From positions 1 through 21,070 of the IMG/VR virus record IMGVR_UViG_3300044997_001177: a stretch of DNA of 21,070 nucleotides, one strand, 5' to 3'. The stretch is from a virus. A program made the translations under genes and the position numbers. Under the pieces are notes generated by a model, which was not told where the DNA came from, made no database searches, and was given only the letters and a program-made list of their open reading frames with translations. Shown one piece after another: positions 9,101 to 17,350 of the stretch. How positions within the stretch are numbered: position 1 is the stretch's first letter; each line of letters begins with the position of its first letter.

Positions 9101-9942
9101 CGCAAAAATTATATCAAAAATTACAAAAACCTACGAACGCGACCACGTTGAAAGATTCTATTGGCACTCAAAACATAGTTTCTATTAACGTTTATCTTGT
9201 GGATCATTTGCGCCCAACATTGATTCACAAGCCTAAAAAATTCATATTTGACTTAAGTAAATTTCCAATAAGAATCTTAAATTATTATCTCGACGGCATT
9301 GGCGCTCTACAAAAAATAAAATCAGATAGGGAAGGCTTAGAAAGCTTAGAATTGATAAACTATCTACCGTTCTTTAATTTGCAAAATTTTCAAAATATTT
9401 CTGAAATAAAAGCAGAAGATGCAGCGGATCTAATGGATTCAAATAATAATGAATTTTCTAAATATTTTAAAGTTCTAAACGAAGAGCAGATTAGACAGCT
9501 AAGAGACAACCATATGAACAGTTTGTTCTTTGAAGAGTACTTAAAATTTACAAGCGGCGTATCGTTAGACGAACATTCGTTTTATAACTTTGAAAAGATG
9601 GCGAAAGCATTCGACCCGTCGATGCTTGAAATACCGGCAGTCACTGATGGATCCATCGAATATTTCAAAAACACTATTTTTGTCGGTACTGACGAAATTA
9701 AAAGATCGCTAATAATCCCGAAAAAATTTGACAGAGTTTTCCATGTCTCTTTCGACCCTGAGGATTTCGAGATAGATGAAGTTAATACGAAAACTTTCGA
9801 TGGTGTTAACGTCATAAATTATTATGTAAACCAAGGAACGATAGTAAAAATTTCTGAAACCGAAGGTTACAAACGTGCAATAACACCAAACTCAGACGTA
9901 GAATTTAATAGTTACTATGTAGAATTAGAAGTAATAGCATAA
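6178..9942 (+). CDS. Very large structural protein of unknown fold
   Basis: At 1254 residues this is the largest protein in the window. No known domain was recognised. It is rich in Asn, Ser, Lys and Leu, with many predicted helical stretches. A strongly hydrophobic segment at about 750-768 (VMVLIFFLCCLMINEV) is unusual for an otherwise soluble virion protein. The C-terminal ~100 residues are more beta-like. It starts in an ATGA overlap with the preceding gene and ends 10 bases before the next, so it is translated as part of the structural block. Size and position suggest a baseplate, neck or tail-associated protein. A tape-measure role is not supported, because the long repeated coiled-coil/transmembrane character expected of one is lacking. 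Confidence 0.6.
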   Translation: MKRQIRITKSNVRVPSPVVLRNNATDIRDTREITETNKKTFKVEPIVRFSISQDNSIFSNGNTEQFNALTGIDVDKPEIIALTEFLPCYSEDLKLNRTGQFFQAKQDALLVSCVDSLSNVFESINKQKDIENTSQTTIAKSLESNRSSLYEFCETIENNINSFMAGVEDTKRSFYFKNNFSYLIPFTINVPYDLRKVSSLDEMTNVPQDVWKNWTTTKTWLQMCLEFKEALKNGTSSNDSLFVINPLDGVSVNNSINAYSLNEPSNRKNKLGFNENQIQTLSVFNATLDVSNEDLFNSLKIQLKKLFSTREYSVLNVPMRELVGDDTTEKSKSIARLSYLITRELNYSSELRKLSLSNSPVVVNFNYPTENLNKENNIIFWNFVAGKTGKDITEIPKNPDSLNSLTALAQRVETLANKTYEILTFEKTYINDDISSSDGTSRNAVLTPGLTYYIDGALTSENFFSPTSAKSLRENVRTSLDSLKDIFSSYDGNSQFLFDNFINARVKNDIIYTKPPQSISYYSNASLMSLSLIKQNQLEETLETLVTDEQLATDNNASSQLELSYKNINKIIRNPLHLIRFLENQLLTADFLPRFNQPADIKNLKDISHLIISFALKNLDKSYNDNNLLSLIYMYVLIRTDALLKNNQGVSTNNNKLNHVTDKIKNYFIDYFSNNKGTLSFPIEVDYVLSPDTPGNLTSLNKIAKILASIAKEFNKVDPDNFEDSITINPFKTGVDISKSFYSGVQKESVMVLIFFLCCLMINEVNFQSIDNLIFSNGNHFFSVIKDREPIEKKEYFNNEDTVTVVGGREFNLYRYDDIILEAEGRLSKEIVSLKRMSAWFVCYLTMFEKKLTNFINQLENTEGFFSNVWAPISFIINDDAVATKMLNVEQLNLIKSKLAYMKTRLSSKYDSGLKNLTPYFVSLKNKDQQALNSMLPLEDLHIASWNFLLKEYLKKQEFLSNRANNLKILSVGIPQKLYQKLQKPTNATTLKDSIGTQNIVSINVYLVDHLRPTLIHKPKKFIFDLSKFPIRILNYYLDGIGALQKIKSDREGLESLELINYLPFFNLQNFQNISEIKAEDAADLMDSNNNEFSKYFKVLNEEQIRQLRDNHMNSLFFEEYLKFTSGVSLDEHSFYNFEKMAKAFDPSMLEIPAVTDGSIEYFKNTIFVGTDEIKRSLIIPKKFDRVFHVSFDPEDFEIDEVNTKTFDGVNVINYYVNQGTIVKISETEGYKRAITPNSDVEFNSYYVELEVIA

Positions 9943-9952
9943 TTTAATTGAA

Positions 9953-11803
9953 ATGTCAGTACGTTCAAATCCATCCAAGCCCGTTTATTTCGTCAATGTT
10001 CCAAAGTTGTTCGAAAACAACGCTTTAGAAAATTTTAGCTGTAAATTTGTCTATAATTTTTATACTACGGACGAAAGAACGCAAGAAAACCAAAAGATAC
10101 CTGACATATATAAAAAATCGACTATATCGAAAAACGATATAAACCTGACAACATTTTCTTTGAGAGTTCCCAGGTACATCGAACTATCTTGGAAAACGAG
10201 CAATATTATTAATTCGATTGTCGTCAAAAACCCTGAATTACAAAAAAATTATTCAAAAATTTTTACTCAAGACAATATCGTAAACTCTAATTTTTTACCA
10301 TATAACTTCGAAAGTTACAGCGCGCTAGAAAACGCCGTCGAAGATATAAACAAAAATGTAGCGGGACAACTACTGACATCAACAGGTATAAGTCAAGCGA
10401 CGGTTTTAGAAAATTTTATTTCTGGCTTGATGAAAGATTACAAAGAAGTACCAGAAAAACCCGCCGTTCAACAAATTAGAGATCAAATAAAAACCGCTAT
10501 AGACTCTTTAGAAAGTTTTGTCGATAAGCCCGACGCACTCTTGGGATATAAGTTTTACGATGATAAAAATAAAAAAATCGAAACCAGCTTCGATTCGATG
10601 GCCGATAGAAATGTAAAAATTAACGTACAATTAAGCAATTCAATACTTGGCGATGTGTTTAATCTAACGACGTTGCCAACGCAAACATTAAATCAAATAA
10701 ACAGTTATAGCTTAAAAACCAACACTACTGAAGACCTGTTTATCCAACCAGTTTCGATAGGCGAACGAACTAACGAATTTCCAGATGCTACTAACTCTAT
10801 CCAAATCATTGGTTACGTTATCGACAGGTATAAATTTGAAGATGAGTCTTACGTTAAAGACAAAACTTTTTTTATAGATGACGTTAAGACAACAACAATT
10901 CTCGATGTTAACGTAAAATACGGTGGAATTTATTGCTATGCGATTAGATCGATAGCAAAAATTGAAATTCCTTCAGTACTAGAAAATAGCGACACTATAA
11001 ACAAGTGTATGTATTATTGCGCAGGAAAGCCCATTACGAAAACTATTACTTGTGAAGAAGACGTTTCACCCCCTCATCCCGTTGAGTTAAATTTTAATTG
11101 GGAATATAGGACCAGAGAGTTTTATGTTACTTGGCAAATGCCATTTAACGCGCAACGAGACATCAAACAATTTCAAATCTTTAGAAGAAGGTCGATTCAC
11201 GAACCATTCGAGTTGTTGGAACAACAGTGTTTTGATTTTTCTGATGTCAAACAAACTACGGGCGAGATTATAGATGGTAACAATTCAGCGATGACGAAAG
11301 AAGACGCGTCATTCGTCAAATATTTTAAACTACCAACCTACAGTTATCTTGACAAAGAATTTAAAATAAATTTCGAAACTTTAACAGCCTCTAAATATAT
11401 TTACGCTATTGTGTCCATAGACGCGCATGGATACATATCAAATTATAGCGCGCAGTATGAAATAAGTTTTGATTTTTACAAGAATCGAATAACCAAAAAA
11501 TTAATAAGCGTTTCTGGTGCACCAAGACCCTATCCTAACCTATATTTGAACGCGGATCTTTTTAAAGACGTGATACAAGTATCAGGATTATCTTCACAAA
11601 AACTAAAGATATATTTTATGCCTGAATATTTTAAGTTAAAGTATAACTCAGGCAAGATAGAGAAAATGGTTACTACAAAGCAAGATGGTGAACAAGGCGG
11701 ATACTATAAATTGCAGTTTATAAACGTCCAAAACCAAAAGTCAGATCAGCTAAGAATCAATATAGACGATCCGAATTTACTTACCAGAGTTGAGCGGCAA
11801 TAA
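9953..11803 (+). CDS. Phage structural protein with a fibronectin-III-like segment
   Basis: A 616-residue protein. Residues 1-370 are unrecognised. From about 372 to 530 a beta-rich region (HPVELNFNWEYRTREFYVTW, then IKQFQIFRRRS, later YIYAIVSIDAHGYISNYS) resembles a fibronectin type III domain and parallels the ILRRKI segment of the protein at 3887. The two may be functionally or evolutionarily related. The C-terminal ~100 residues (from ITKKLISVSGAPRPYPNLYL) form a separate unrecognised unit. It follows the 1254-residue gene by 10 bases and is followed by a 63-bp gap with a palindrome and a good ribosome site. Probable tail or baseplate component, by context. Confidence 0.62.
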   Translation: MSVRSNPSKPVYFVNVPKLFENNALENFSCKFVYNFYTTDERTQENQKIPDIYKKSTISKNDINLTTFSLRVPRYIELSWKTSNIINSIVVKNPELQKNYSKIFTQDNIVNSNFLPYNFESYSALENAVEDINKNVAGQLLTSTGISQATVLENFISGLMKDYKEVPEKPAVQQIRDQIKTAIDSLESFVDKPDALLGYKFYDDKNKKIETSFDSMADRNVKINVQLSNSILGDVFNLTTLPTQTLNQINSYSLKTNTTEDLFIQPVSIGERTNEFPDATNSIQIIGYVIDRYKFEDESYVKDKTFFIDDVKTTTILDVNVKYGGIYCYAIRSIAKIEIPSVLENSDTINKCMYYCAGKPITKTITCEEDVSPPHPVELNFNWEYRTREFYVTWQMPFNAQRDIKQFQIFRRRSIHEPFELLEQQCFDFSDVKQTTGEIIDGNNSAMTKEDASFVKYFKLPTYSYLDKEFKINFETLTASKYIYAIVSIDAHGYISNYSAQYEISFDFYKNRITKKLISVSGAPRPYPNLYLNADLFKDVIQVSGLSSQKLKIYFMPEYFKLKYNSGKIEKMVTTKQDGEQGGYYKLQFINVQNQKSDQLRINIDDPNLLTRVERQ

Positions 11804-11806
11804 TTA

Positions 11807-11857
11807 ATGGCTGGTTTTTTTGGTTTCACATACGTATGTAATAACGAAGAATCATAG
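11807..11857 (+). other. Possible 16-codon leader ORF
   Basis: An ATG 4 bases after the preceding stop opens a 16-codon frame (MAGFFGFTYVCNNEES) that ends inside the ribosome binding site of the gene at 11867. The placement would suit translational coupling, but no ribosome site of its own is visible and the frame is short enough to be chance. Confidence 0.2.
11828..11839. promoter_or_regulatory. Perfect 12-bp palindrome in an intergenic gap
   Basis: ACATACGTATGT is a perfect inverted repeat, located 28 bases before the ATG at 11867 in the longest gap within the structural block (63 bp). Its centre and spacing would suit a dimeric repressor site, but no second copy was found in the window. 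Confidence 0.3.
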
Positions 11858-11860
11858 GAG
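11856..11860 (+). promoter_or_regulatory. Ribosome binding site
   Basis: AGGAG lies 6 bases before the ATG at 11867. It is much stronger than the sites of most neighbouring structural genes, suggesting this protein is made in larger amounts. Confidence 0.7.
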
Positions 11861-11866
11861 TCACAG

Positions 11867-12583
11867 ATGGGTTATTTAGATAATTCGACGAATAACATTA
11901 TATTAGACGCTGTACTTACAGACTTCGGTCGCGAAGCCCTTGCGCGCAATAACGGATCCTTCAATATCATAAAGTTTTCTTTAGGTGACGATGAAGTCAA
12001 TTATGGAATTATCACCAAGTACGGAAGAACTATTGGACGAGAAAAAATAGAAAAAAATACTCCCGTTTTTGAAGCGTTGACCAATCAAAACCTAGCCCTT
12101 AAGCACAAATTGATTTCGATACCAACACCATTGGTATATTTACCGCAGCTTGTTCTTACATCGCCTAGTACGACGGTGTCTTTGATTCAAGGTAGGAATA
12201 CTAGCGTCGTTGTAACTGAATCGATTGCGTCTTCAGATTCTGCGACAGAATTAGACGCTAATATTGCCGATTCAGATTTTGATCTTTATTATCCTTCGTT
12301 GTTTTTACGCGTCGGAAGTCTAAACAATGCGCCAGGACAAGTATCACAAGATGCTTTAAGAACAGCTCAAACTGTAATCACAGCGAGTAATTTGACGAGT
12401 GCTAGCAGAACAGCGACTTTTGTCCTATTCGCAAATTCAATGTCGTCAAATACTTTTTCCACCTATGGTAGACAAGTTACTTCTGGTGGCAATACGGTTT
12501 ATCAAATTTCTACGTCTATAAAAATTGTTGGACAAAATTCTGGATTAGCGCTTAGTATTCCTGTAACGATTAGTCAATCTTGA
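11867..12583 (+). CDS. Phage virion structural protein, LDN/LT.GR N-terminal module
   Basis: A 238-residue protein. It begins YLDNSTNNIILDAVLTDFGR, then EALARNNGSFNIIKFSLGDD. This is the family of short structural proteins I recognise from T4-related and other large marine phages, and the same module opens the gene at 2827. The middle and C-terminal parts are rich in Ser, Thr and Ala and look beta-stranded (TATFVLFANSMSSNTFSTYG, then VTSGGNTVYQISTSIKIVG), as in many tail or decoration proteins. A strong AGGAG precedes the start, which may mean high copy number. The exact position in the virion is unknown. Confidence 0.7.
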   Translation: MGYLDNSTNNIILDAVLTDFGREALARNNGSFNIIKFSLGDDEVNYGIITKYGRTIGREKIEKNTPVFEALTNQNLALKHKLISIPTPLVYLPQLVLTSPSTTVSLIQGRNTSVVVTESIASSDSATELDANIADSDFDLYYPSLFLRVGSLNNAPGQVSQDALRTAQTVITASNLTSASRTATFVLFANSMSSNTFSTYGRQVTSGGNTVYQISTSIKIVGQNSGLALSIPVTISQS

Positions 12584-12604
12584 TAAAAGAAAGAACATTA
12601 CCTC

Positions 12605-13843
12605 ATGGCAACATTTCGCGAATTAGCATCCACTGACAAAAAGACTGCTAAGTCATTTTTAAATCAATTAATTGACGTATTGCAAGAAGACATTAGCGGA
12701 TCTACGTCTAGAAGAAAATATCAACACTTCGTCACAGGCGGTGTCGGTCCTGGTGTAACTTCTTCTTTGTTTCAGACTGTATATGATCAAGACTTTACCT
12801 TGCAGACCGCTAACCCGATATTTGATATTACGGTAGGTTTAGCACCTGATTATGATGGTGGTATTTTAGACACTGCAAAAACAGGTACTGACGCTACTGG
12901 TAAGTTGTTGTTCGCGAGTAGTTCTCTAATGGCTCGTGAAAAGGGCGAAATTTATCGACAATTTGCACAAGCGTTATTGGGAGACGGAAATCAGGAATTC
13001 AAAATACCTCTTGAGAATCAAGCTGGCGTAAATCAATCGACAGTAGATGCTGCTCTCTTCGTCGCGTTTAAAAGACTATTCGCAAGAGATCAAATTAAGC
13101 GTGAAACTTTTGCAATGAGATTTTATCAAACTGCGTCATTTGTCGACCGCAACGCTGATGGCTCTTACACAACGGGTGATGCGGGCACGAATCTTGATAA
13201 GACTACATTGTCGGGGTCTACGATCTATACAGATATCAATTCGGCAGATCAAAGATTCGTTACTTACGGTGGTCAATATGGCACGATAGTAGACTCTTCA
13301 AATACTTCTCTTCAAGTAGGGCTAATGTTCTACGACGCTGGCGTTGCCGTGTTCGATTTATCAAAAATCACATCGGGAAGTCAATTGATGTCGGGGACGA
13401 TCGATGCGATGTCCGAGGTAGGAACGATGACTTTAGGAGCTAACGACACACAATCGCAGTTCATTGCAAAATTTATACCTGACTTTATAATGTCTGGTAG
13501 CGTTGACAACATTATTGATCACGTCTGTTCTACAAGATTTCAATCTGGATCATTAACTGCTATTACATTCCAAAACATCACAAATATCAATAGCACGTTG
13601 ATATATTGCAGAGCTCCCGCGGATGAATTCAACTATTCTTCGAATCCTACTTTCGTTGATCAAAATAAGAGAATAGTTGTAATCGACGAAGGACAGGAAG
13701 GTGTACAAGACACCTTTACTTACATTACGACCGTTGGTCTTTACGATTCCAACAATAACTTGTTAGCAGTCGCTAAGTTGAGTCGACCAGTAGAAAAGAG
13801 CCCAGAAAGAGATTTAACATTTAGGGTTAGATTAGACTTTTGA
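12605..13843 (+). CDS. Phage structural protein, tail/baseplate-like
   Basis: A 412-residue protein. The N-terminal ~80 residues (LASTDKKTAKSFLNQLIDVL, then RRKYQHFVTGGVGPGVTSSL, then YDQDFTLQTANPIFD) are of a type I recognise from virion proteins of large marine phages. EFNYSSNPTF at about 341-350 resembles a motif found in baseplate and tail proteins. Its last 44 residues (from DTFTYITTVG to the end) align without gaps to the last 44 of the next protein, with 15 identities by eye, including the terminal DF. The two genes are 24 bases apart and probably encode partners or duplicated components. The Shine-Dalgarno is weak. The family-level structural call is good; the exact part is unknown. 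Confidence 0.7.
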   Translation: MATFRELASTDKKTAKSFLNQLIDVLQEDISGSTSRRKYQHFVTGGVGPGVTSSLFQTVYDQDFTLQTANPIFDITVGLAPDYDGGILDTAKTGTDATGKLLFASSSLMAREKGEIYRQFAQALLGDGNQEFKIPLENQAGVNQSTVDAALFVAFKRLFARDQIKRETFAMRFYQTASFVDRNADGSYTTGDAGTNLDKTTLSGSTIYTDINSADQRFVTYGGQYGTIVDSSNTSLQVGLMFYDAGVAVFDLSKITSGSQLMSGTIDAMSEVGTMTLGANDTQSQFIAKFIPDFIMSGSVDNIIDHVCSTRFQSGSLTAITFQNITNINSTLIYCRAPADEFNYSSNPTFVDQNKRIVVIDEGQEGVQDTFTYITTVGLYDSNNNLLAVAKLSRPVEKSPERDLTFRVRLDF

Positions 13844-13867
13844 TATGGTTTTTATTGGAATGATAAA

Positions 13868-16309
13868 ATGGCAATATTCCCAGTCACAAATGACGATGTA
13901 GAATTTTTTACCGTTTTAGTAAATCCAAAAAGATCTTACGTTTCTTCTTCGACAGGTGGTATAACAGGATCTTTACGCCTGTTTGCCCGTGGCTCAAATA
14001 TCGAAAAGGAAATTCTGCCATTAGCGAATTTTTCTGCCTCTTATTCAAACGATGAAAACCTAGAGTCTTTGAGAATAAGCGTAGTTAACAAAGCAAAATC
14101 TCTACAAGTTAGTGGTTCATTTTCTGGATCGCTACAAACGTATTTAACCAATGTCAATGATCAATCTTCGTCCGCAAAAAAACAAAAAGAGATAGTAGTC
14201 AATCGATTTATTCCGTCTCCTTCTTTTACGTCTAATACCATTAGAAAATGGAACGTAAAAGATATATTGGTACCATACTATAGCAATGAATATCCAACAG
14301 CCGGTTGGGGCTATACGAATTATAGCTCTATTAACTTTTTTACCGCGACAGGAATCGTTACGTCTTCGGTTCTGTTATACCCATCGATCGAAAGCCCTAC
14401 GCTACCAGAACATATGGGTTACGTTTCTGGTACGTACGCCCTAGCTGGTCCATTTTCTTTTGATCTTCGAATAAATCCTCGATATAAACAAGATTCTATA
14501 GATTCTGGTCACTTCAAAGCCGGTACGATATTTCATTTGTCTTCGAGCTATGCGTTGTCTTTAGTGACTGGTTCTAAAAAGGACGAGAACGGTTTACCAA
14601 TAGGATTTAGACTACAGTTGCAATTGAGCCATAGTGCTGACGTCCCTCCTTCTCGGGCAATACCAGGTTCATATCCTAATGATTTAATATTTTTAAGCGA
14701 AGACAATAGTTTGTCTTACAATAACTGGCACAGAGTAGTTGTACGTTGGGGAACAAACACGATCAACGAAGGTACGGGATCTTTCAACGTAGATGGATTC
14801 GATGTAGGTACTTTCGTAGTTCCTTCAGGCACCATAATGCCAGTTACATATACAAGCAAAGATGATCCCCGGGTTCTATGCGTCGGTAATTATTACGAAG
14901 GTAATAATTTCGATTCGTCGAGTCAATTGTTGTTTTTTTCCGATGTGGTAGCAGAAAGAGAAGGCTTGGAGGAATTATTGAACACAGCAGGAATGTACGA
15001 TTATCCTGCTAGCTATGCGTTTAATCATCCTCTAAAAGCAGAAGTACACGAATTAACAATTAGACGAAACTACATGTCGGATAAAGACATATTGCAAACA
15101 TCGGGAAGCGGTTTGGCGTCGACCAATACGTCCTCGATAGCGTTTTATTCTCCACCGTTCTTCACCAAGTCGTCACCGACCAGGAAATATATCGGAGGTC
15201 ATGGTGGCATATTAATAACGCCATTTCAAGAAGTCGATGGTACGACCGATGATCCGTTTAATGTTGGCATGGCTTTCTCTGTCGCAGGTCATTATATTAA
15301 CTTAGAAAACTTTACCAAAGATTTTGCTAACATGGTCTATCCGCGACTGCATCATCTCACGGGTGCTGCAATAGACTACACAACTGCCGCCGAACCGGCT
15401 AGCAACATTCTTTACAGAAGTCCTTTCACAAAGAAAAGAAATCTAACCATACTTCCTTGCGACCATGGTGGGTTTTATCCAAACTACGATTGGATATCGT
15501 CTGAAGACTCCACAAAGTATTTAGATCAATTTGGACGAGTAGATAAAAGCGTAATTAATTTAGATAATTTATTAAGCACTTCTTCATTGCTTATAAGCAA
15601 AACTCACGACCCGTCAGGTTCGACGTACGTCGATGAGTTAATTGGATTTTCTCCCGAAAGCCCAGGATTACCACCAGGACCAGCTTTTTCTAAATATTCA
15701 GCGACGTTTGGTAGCGTATCAGGTTCACCATTAACAATCTTCCAAAGGTTGAAGGATCCCTCTTCAGACCAAGTAACATTTTTTGACATAAGTAACTTGT
15801 TTTATGGTAGCAGAATTCTACCTAAATCGTTCACCCTTACCGATTCATCTTTAAGCGGTTCAGGTGGAAGAATTTCAATAACAATAAAAGACGATGGCGC
15901 AGGCAATCTTTACAGAGCAGATTCTTTAACGCCGCATGCTAAAACTAACTCGATAGGTAATATCTTTTACGATGAGGGAGTCGTAGTAATAAAGAGTCCC
16001 CACTTATATTTCTTCGGTAAAGAAGGATATGAGATGTCTTTTAAAGGTGAACAGAGATTGCATTCTTCGAAATACGAAATTTTAGCGCCATCAGGTCTAT
16101 TAAATTCTTCTTCTAATTCTTCATACGCCTTGGTCCAAAATTCAATCAGCGCGTCGAACGAGCCTAACGATACCGAGACGTTCGTATACATATCTAACAT
16201 TAATTTTCACGACGAAAATTTAAACGTCGTCGCGAAGGCCCAATTAGCCCAACCAGCGTTAAAACGTGAAAGCGAAAAGATACTATTTAAGATAGCTTTC
16301 GATTTTTGA
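13868..16309 (+). CDS. Large structural protein with a LamG/concanavalin-like domain
   Basis: An 813-residue protein. Residues 1-180 include a conserved-looking start (FPVTNDDVEFFTVLVNPKRS). About 189-407 shows the pattern of a LamG/concanavalin A-like jelly roll: ALAGPFSFDLRINP, NNWHRVVVRWG near 286, FNVDGFDVGTF, then VHELTIRRNYMSDKDI. Such domains bind sugars or pack beta sheets in tail and fibre proteins. The C-terminal 44 residues repeat the module that ends the preceding protein. It is separated from the gp4-like gene by a single base. A baseplate or receptor-facing role is likely, but no catalytic residues for glycan cleavage were identified. Confidence 0.66.
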   Translation: MAIFPVTNDDVEFFTVLVNPKRSYVSSSTGGITGSLRLFARGSNIEKEILPLANFSASYSNDENLESLRISVVNKAKSLQVSGSFSGSLQTYLTNVNDQSSSAKKQKEIVVNRFIPSPSFTSNTIRKWNVKDILVPYYSNEYPTAGWGYTNYSSINFFTATGIVTSSVLLYPSIESPTLPEHMGYVSGTYALAGPFSFDLRINPRYKQDSIDSGHFKAGTIFHLSSSYALSLVTGSKKDENGLPIGFRLQLQLSHSADVPPSRAIPGSYPNDLIFLSEDNSLSYNNWHRVVVRWGTNTINEGTGSFNVDGFDVGTFVVPSGTIMPVTYTSKDDPRVLCVGNYYEGNNFDSSSQLLFFSDVVAEREGLEELLNTAGMYDYPASYAFNHPLKAEVHELTIRRNYMSDKDILQTSGSGLASTNTSSIAFYSPPFFTKSSPTRKYIGGHGGILITPFQEVDGTTDDPFNVGMAFSVAGHYINLENFTKDFANMVYPRLHHLTGAAIDYTTAAEPASNILYRSPFTKKRNLTILPCDHGGFYPNYDWISSEDSTKYLDQFGRVDKSVINLDNLLSTSSLLISKTHDPSGSTYVDELIGFSPESPGLPPGPAFSKYSATFGSVSGSPLTIFQRLKDPSSDQVTFFDISNLFYGSRILPKSFTLTDSSLSGSGGRISITIKDDGAGNLYRADSLTPHAKTNSIGNIFYDEGVVVIKSPHLYFFGKEGYEMSFKGEQRLHSSKYEILAPSGLLNSSSNSSYALVQNSISASNEPNDTETFVYISNINFHDENLNVVAKAQLAQPALKRESEKILFKIAFDF

Positions 16310-16310
16310 C

Positions 16311-16709
16311 ATGCCACCTAAGAAGAAAAAAAGAAAGCGAAAAGGTCGCTATCAAAGGGGCATACATTCTTCTCCAATGGCAGGTGAATGTAAGTACCGT
16401 TCAGGTTGGGAGCAAAAATATATGGTCTACCTCGACGAAAATCCCGACGTCGCTTCATGGTCGTACGAAAAACTAGTCATCGAATACGTTTCTAACAAAA
16501 AAACGAAAAAGATTCGAAAGTATTACCCAGACTTCCAGGTCGAATATAAAGACGGACGAAAAGTCGTTGTAGAAATAAAACCGTCTAGAAAACTGCAACA
16601 AGCGACTGTCATAAAGAAAATTAGGGCAGCAAAAGAATGGTGCACAGAGCACGATATGGTCTATAAAATATTGACTGAAATAGAATTAAAAGATATAGGC
16701 TTGTTTTAA
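16311..16709 (+). CDS. T4 gp4-like head completion nuclease
   Basis: A 132-residue protein with a PD-(D/E)xK nuclease core: W33-E34, P73-D74 and E88-I-K90 (...YYPDFQVEYKDGRKVVVEIKP), preceded by the YRSGWEQKYM helix typical of T4 gp4/gp50-like and TnsA-like nucleases. In T4, gp4 acts late in assembly, and heads lacking it are defective in completion. The N-terminal 13 residues are almost all Lys, Arg and Pro and may bind DNA. The gene starts one base after the structural block ends, which fits a morphogenesis role. A TnsA-type transposition role is unlikely because no TnsB/C partner is present. Confidence 0.8.
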   Translation: MPPKKKKRKRKGRYQRGIHSSPMAGECKYRSGWEQKYMVYLDENPDVASWSYEKLVIEYVSNKKTKKIRKYYPDFQVEYKDGRKVVVEIKPSRKLQQATVIKKIRAAKEWCTEHDMVYKILTEIELKDIGLF

Positions 16710-16753
16710 TTCTATTTTACTATAGTCATTCTGGCTTTAAGAATAGCTGTATT

Positions 16754-17314
16754 GTGCGCAACTTAGTATTAGGACTAGACGTGTCGACGTCAGTTACAGG
16801 TGTATGCATAGTAGATCCTCAGATTGAAACTCTGTCAGCGGATTCTCATATAATCAATTTAGGTCGCGTTGAATTTAAAAAATGTAAAACACTATGGGAT
16901 AAAGCCGACGTAATTGCAAATGAACTTGCAAGTCTATTAAACGCACATCCTGGTACATATCGAGTTGCTCTTGAAGAACCTCTTTTAGGATTTAGAACGG
17001 GCATGTCTTCGGCTGCTACAATTACAACGCTAATGAGATTCAACGGTATAGTTTCATATATTTCTAGAGAGATATTCAAAGTAGATCCCGAGTATATCCC
17101 TGCGTCTTCCGCCAGAAAATTGTGTGGAATTAAAATGCAAAAAACCTCTGTGGCGGGAATGAGTGGAAAAGAACAGGTGTTCAAATACATGTCAGAGAAT
17201 GATTTAAAACACGTCGAATGGCCAAAGAAAAAGAATGGTTGCGCTGTCGATTGGAGCCGCGATGCAACCGATGCTTACGTCATCGCAAGAGCTGCTACTT
17301 TGCTTAAAAAATGA
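16754..17314 (+). CDS. RuvC-like Holliday junction resolvase
   Basis: A 186-residue protein with an RNase H-like fold pattern. GLDVSTSVTGVCIVD at residues 7-21 supplies the first catalytic Asp (D9), VALEEPLLG supplies E74 (or E75), and RDATDAYVIARA gives D170 and D173. These match the acidic set of RuvC-family resolvases, here of the phage type that lies near replication genes. It would cut branched recombination or packaging intermediates. The start is GTG at 16754; no ATG is in frame nearby, and the D9 distance suits the family. No clear Shine-Dalgarno precedes it. It is followed by the primase after a 34-bp gap that contains a hairpin. Confidence 0.82.
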   Translation: MRNLVLGLDVSTSVTGVCIVDPQIETLSADSHIINLGRVEFKKCKTLWDKADVIANELASLLNAHPGTYRVALEEPLLGFRTGMSSAATITTLMRFNGIVSYISREIFKVDPEYIPASSARKLCGIKMQKTSVAGMSGKEQVFKYMSENDLKHVEWPKKKNGCAVDWSRDATDAYVIARAATLLKK

Positions 17315-17326
17315 AAAAAGCAAAAG

Positions 17327-17350
17327 ACTAGCGTTACTGTAGTAACTAGT
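17327..17350. promoter_or_regulatory. Inverted repeat overlapping the primase start
   Basis: ACTAG (17327-17331), a CG bulge, TTACT (17334-17338), GT, AGTAA (17341-17345), CTAGT (17346-17350): two five-base arms on each side pair as a hairpin. Its 3' arm includes the first two bases of the primase GTG at 17349, so the structure could hide the start. No T-run follows, so a terminator is unlikely. Confidence 0.4.

Noticed and set aside
6178-9942. Tape measure protein
   Set aside because: Length fits, but there is no long helical repeat pattern, only one hydrophobic segment, and no neighbouring tail tube or assembly chaperone genes recognised.
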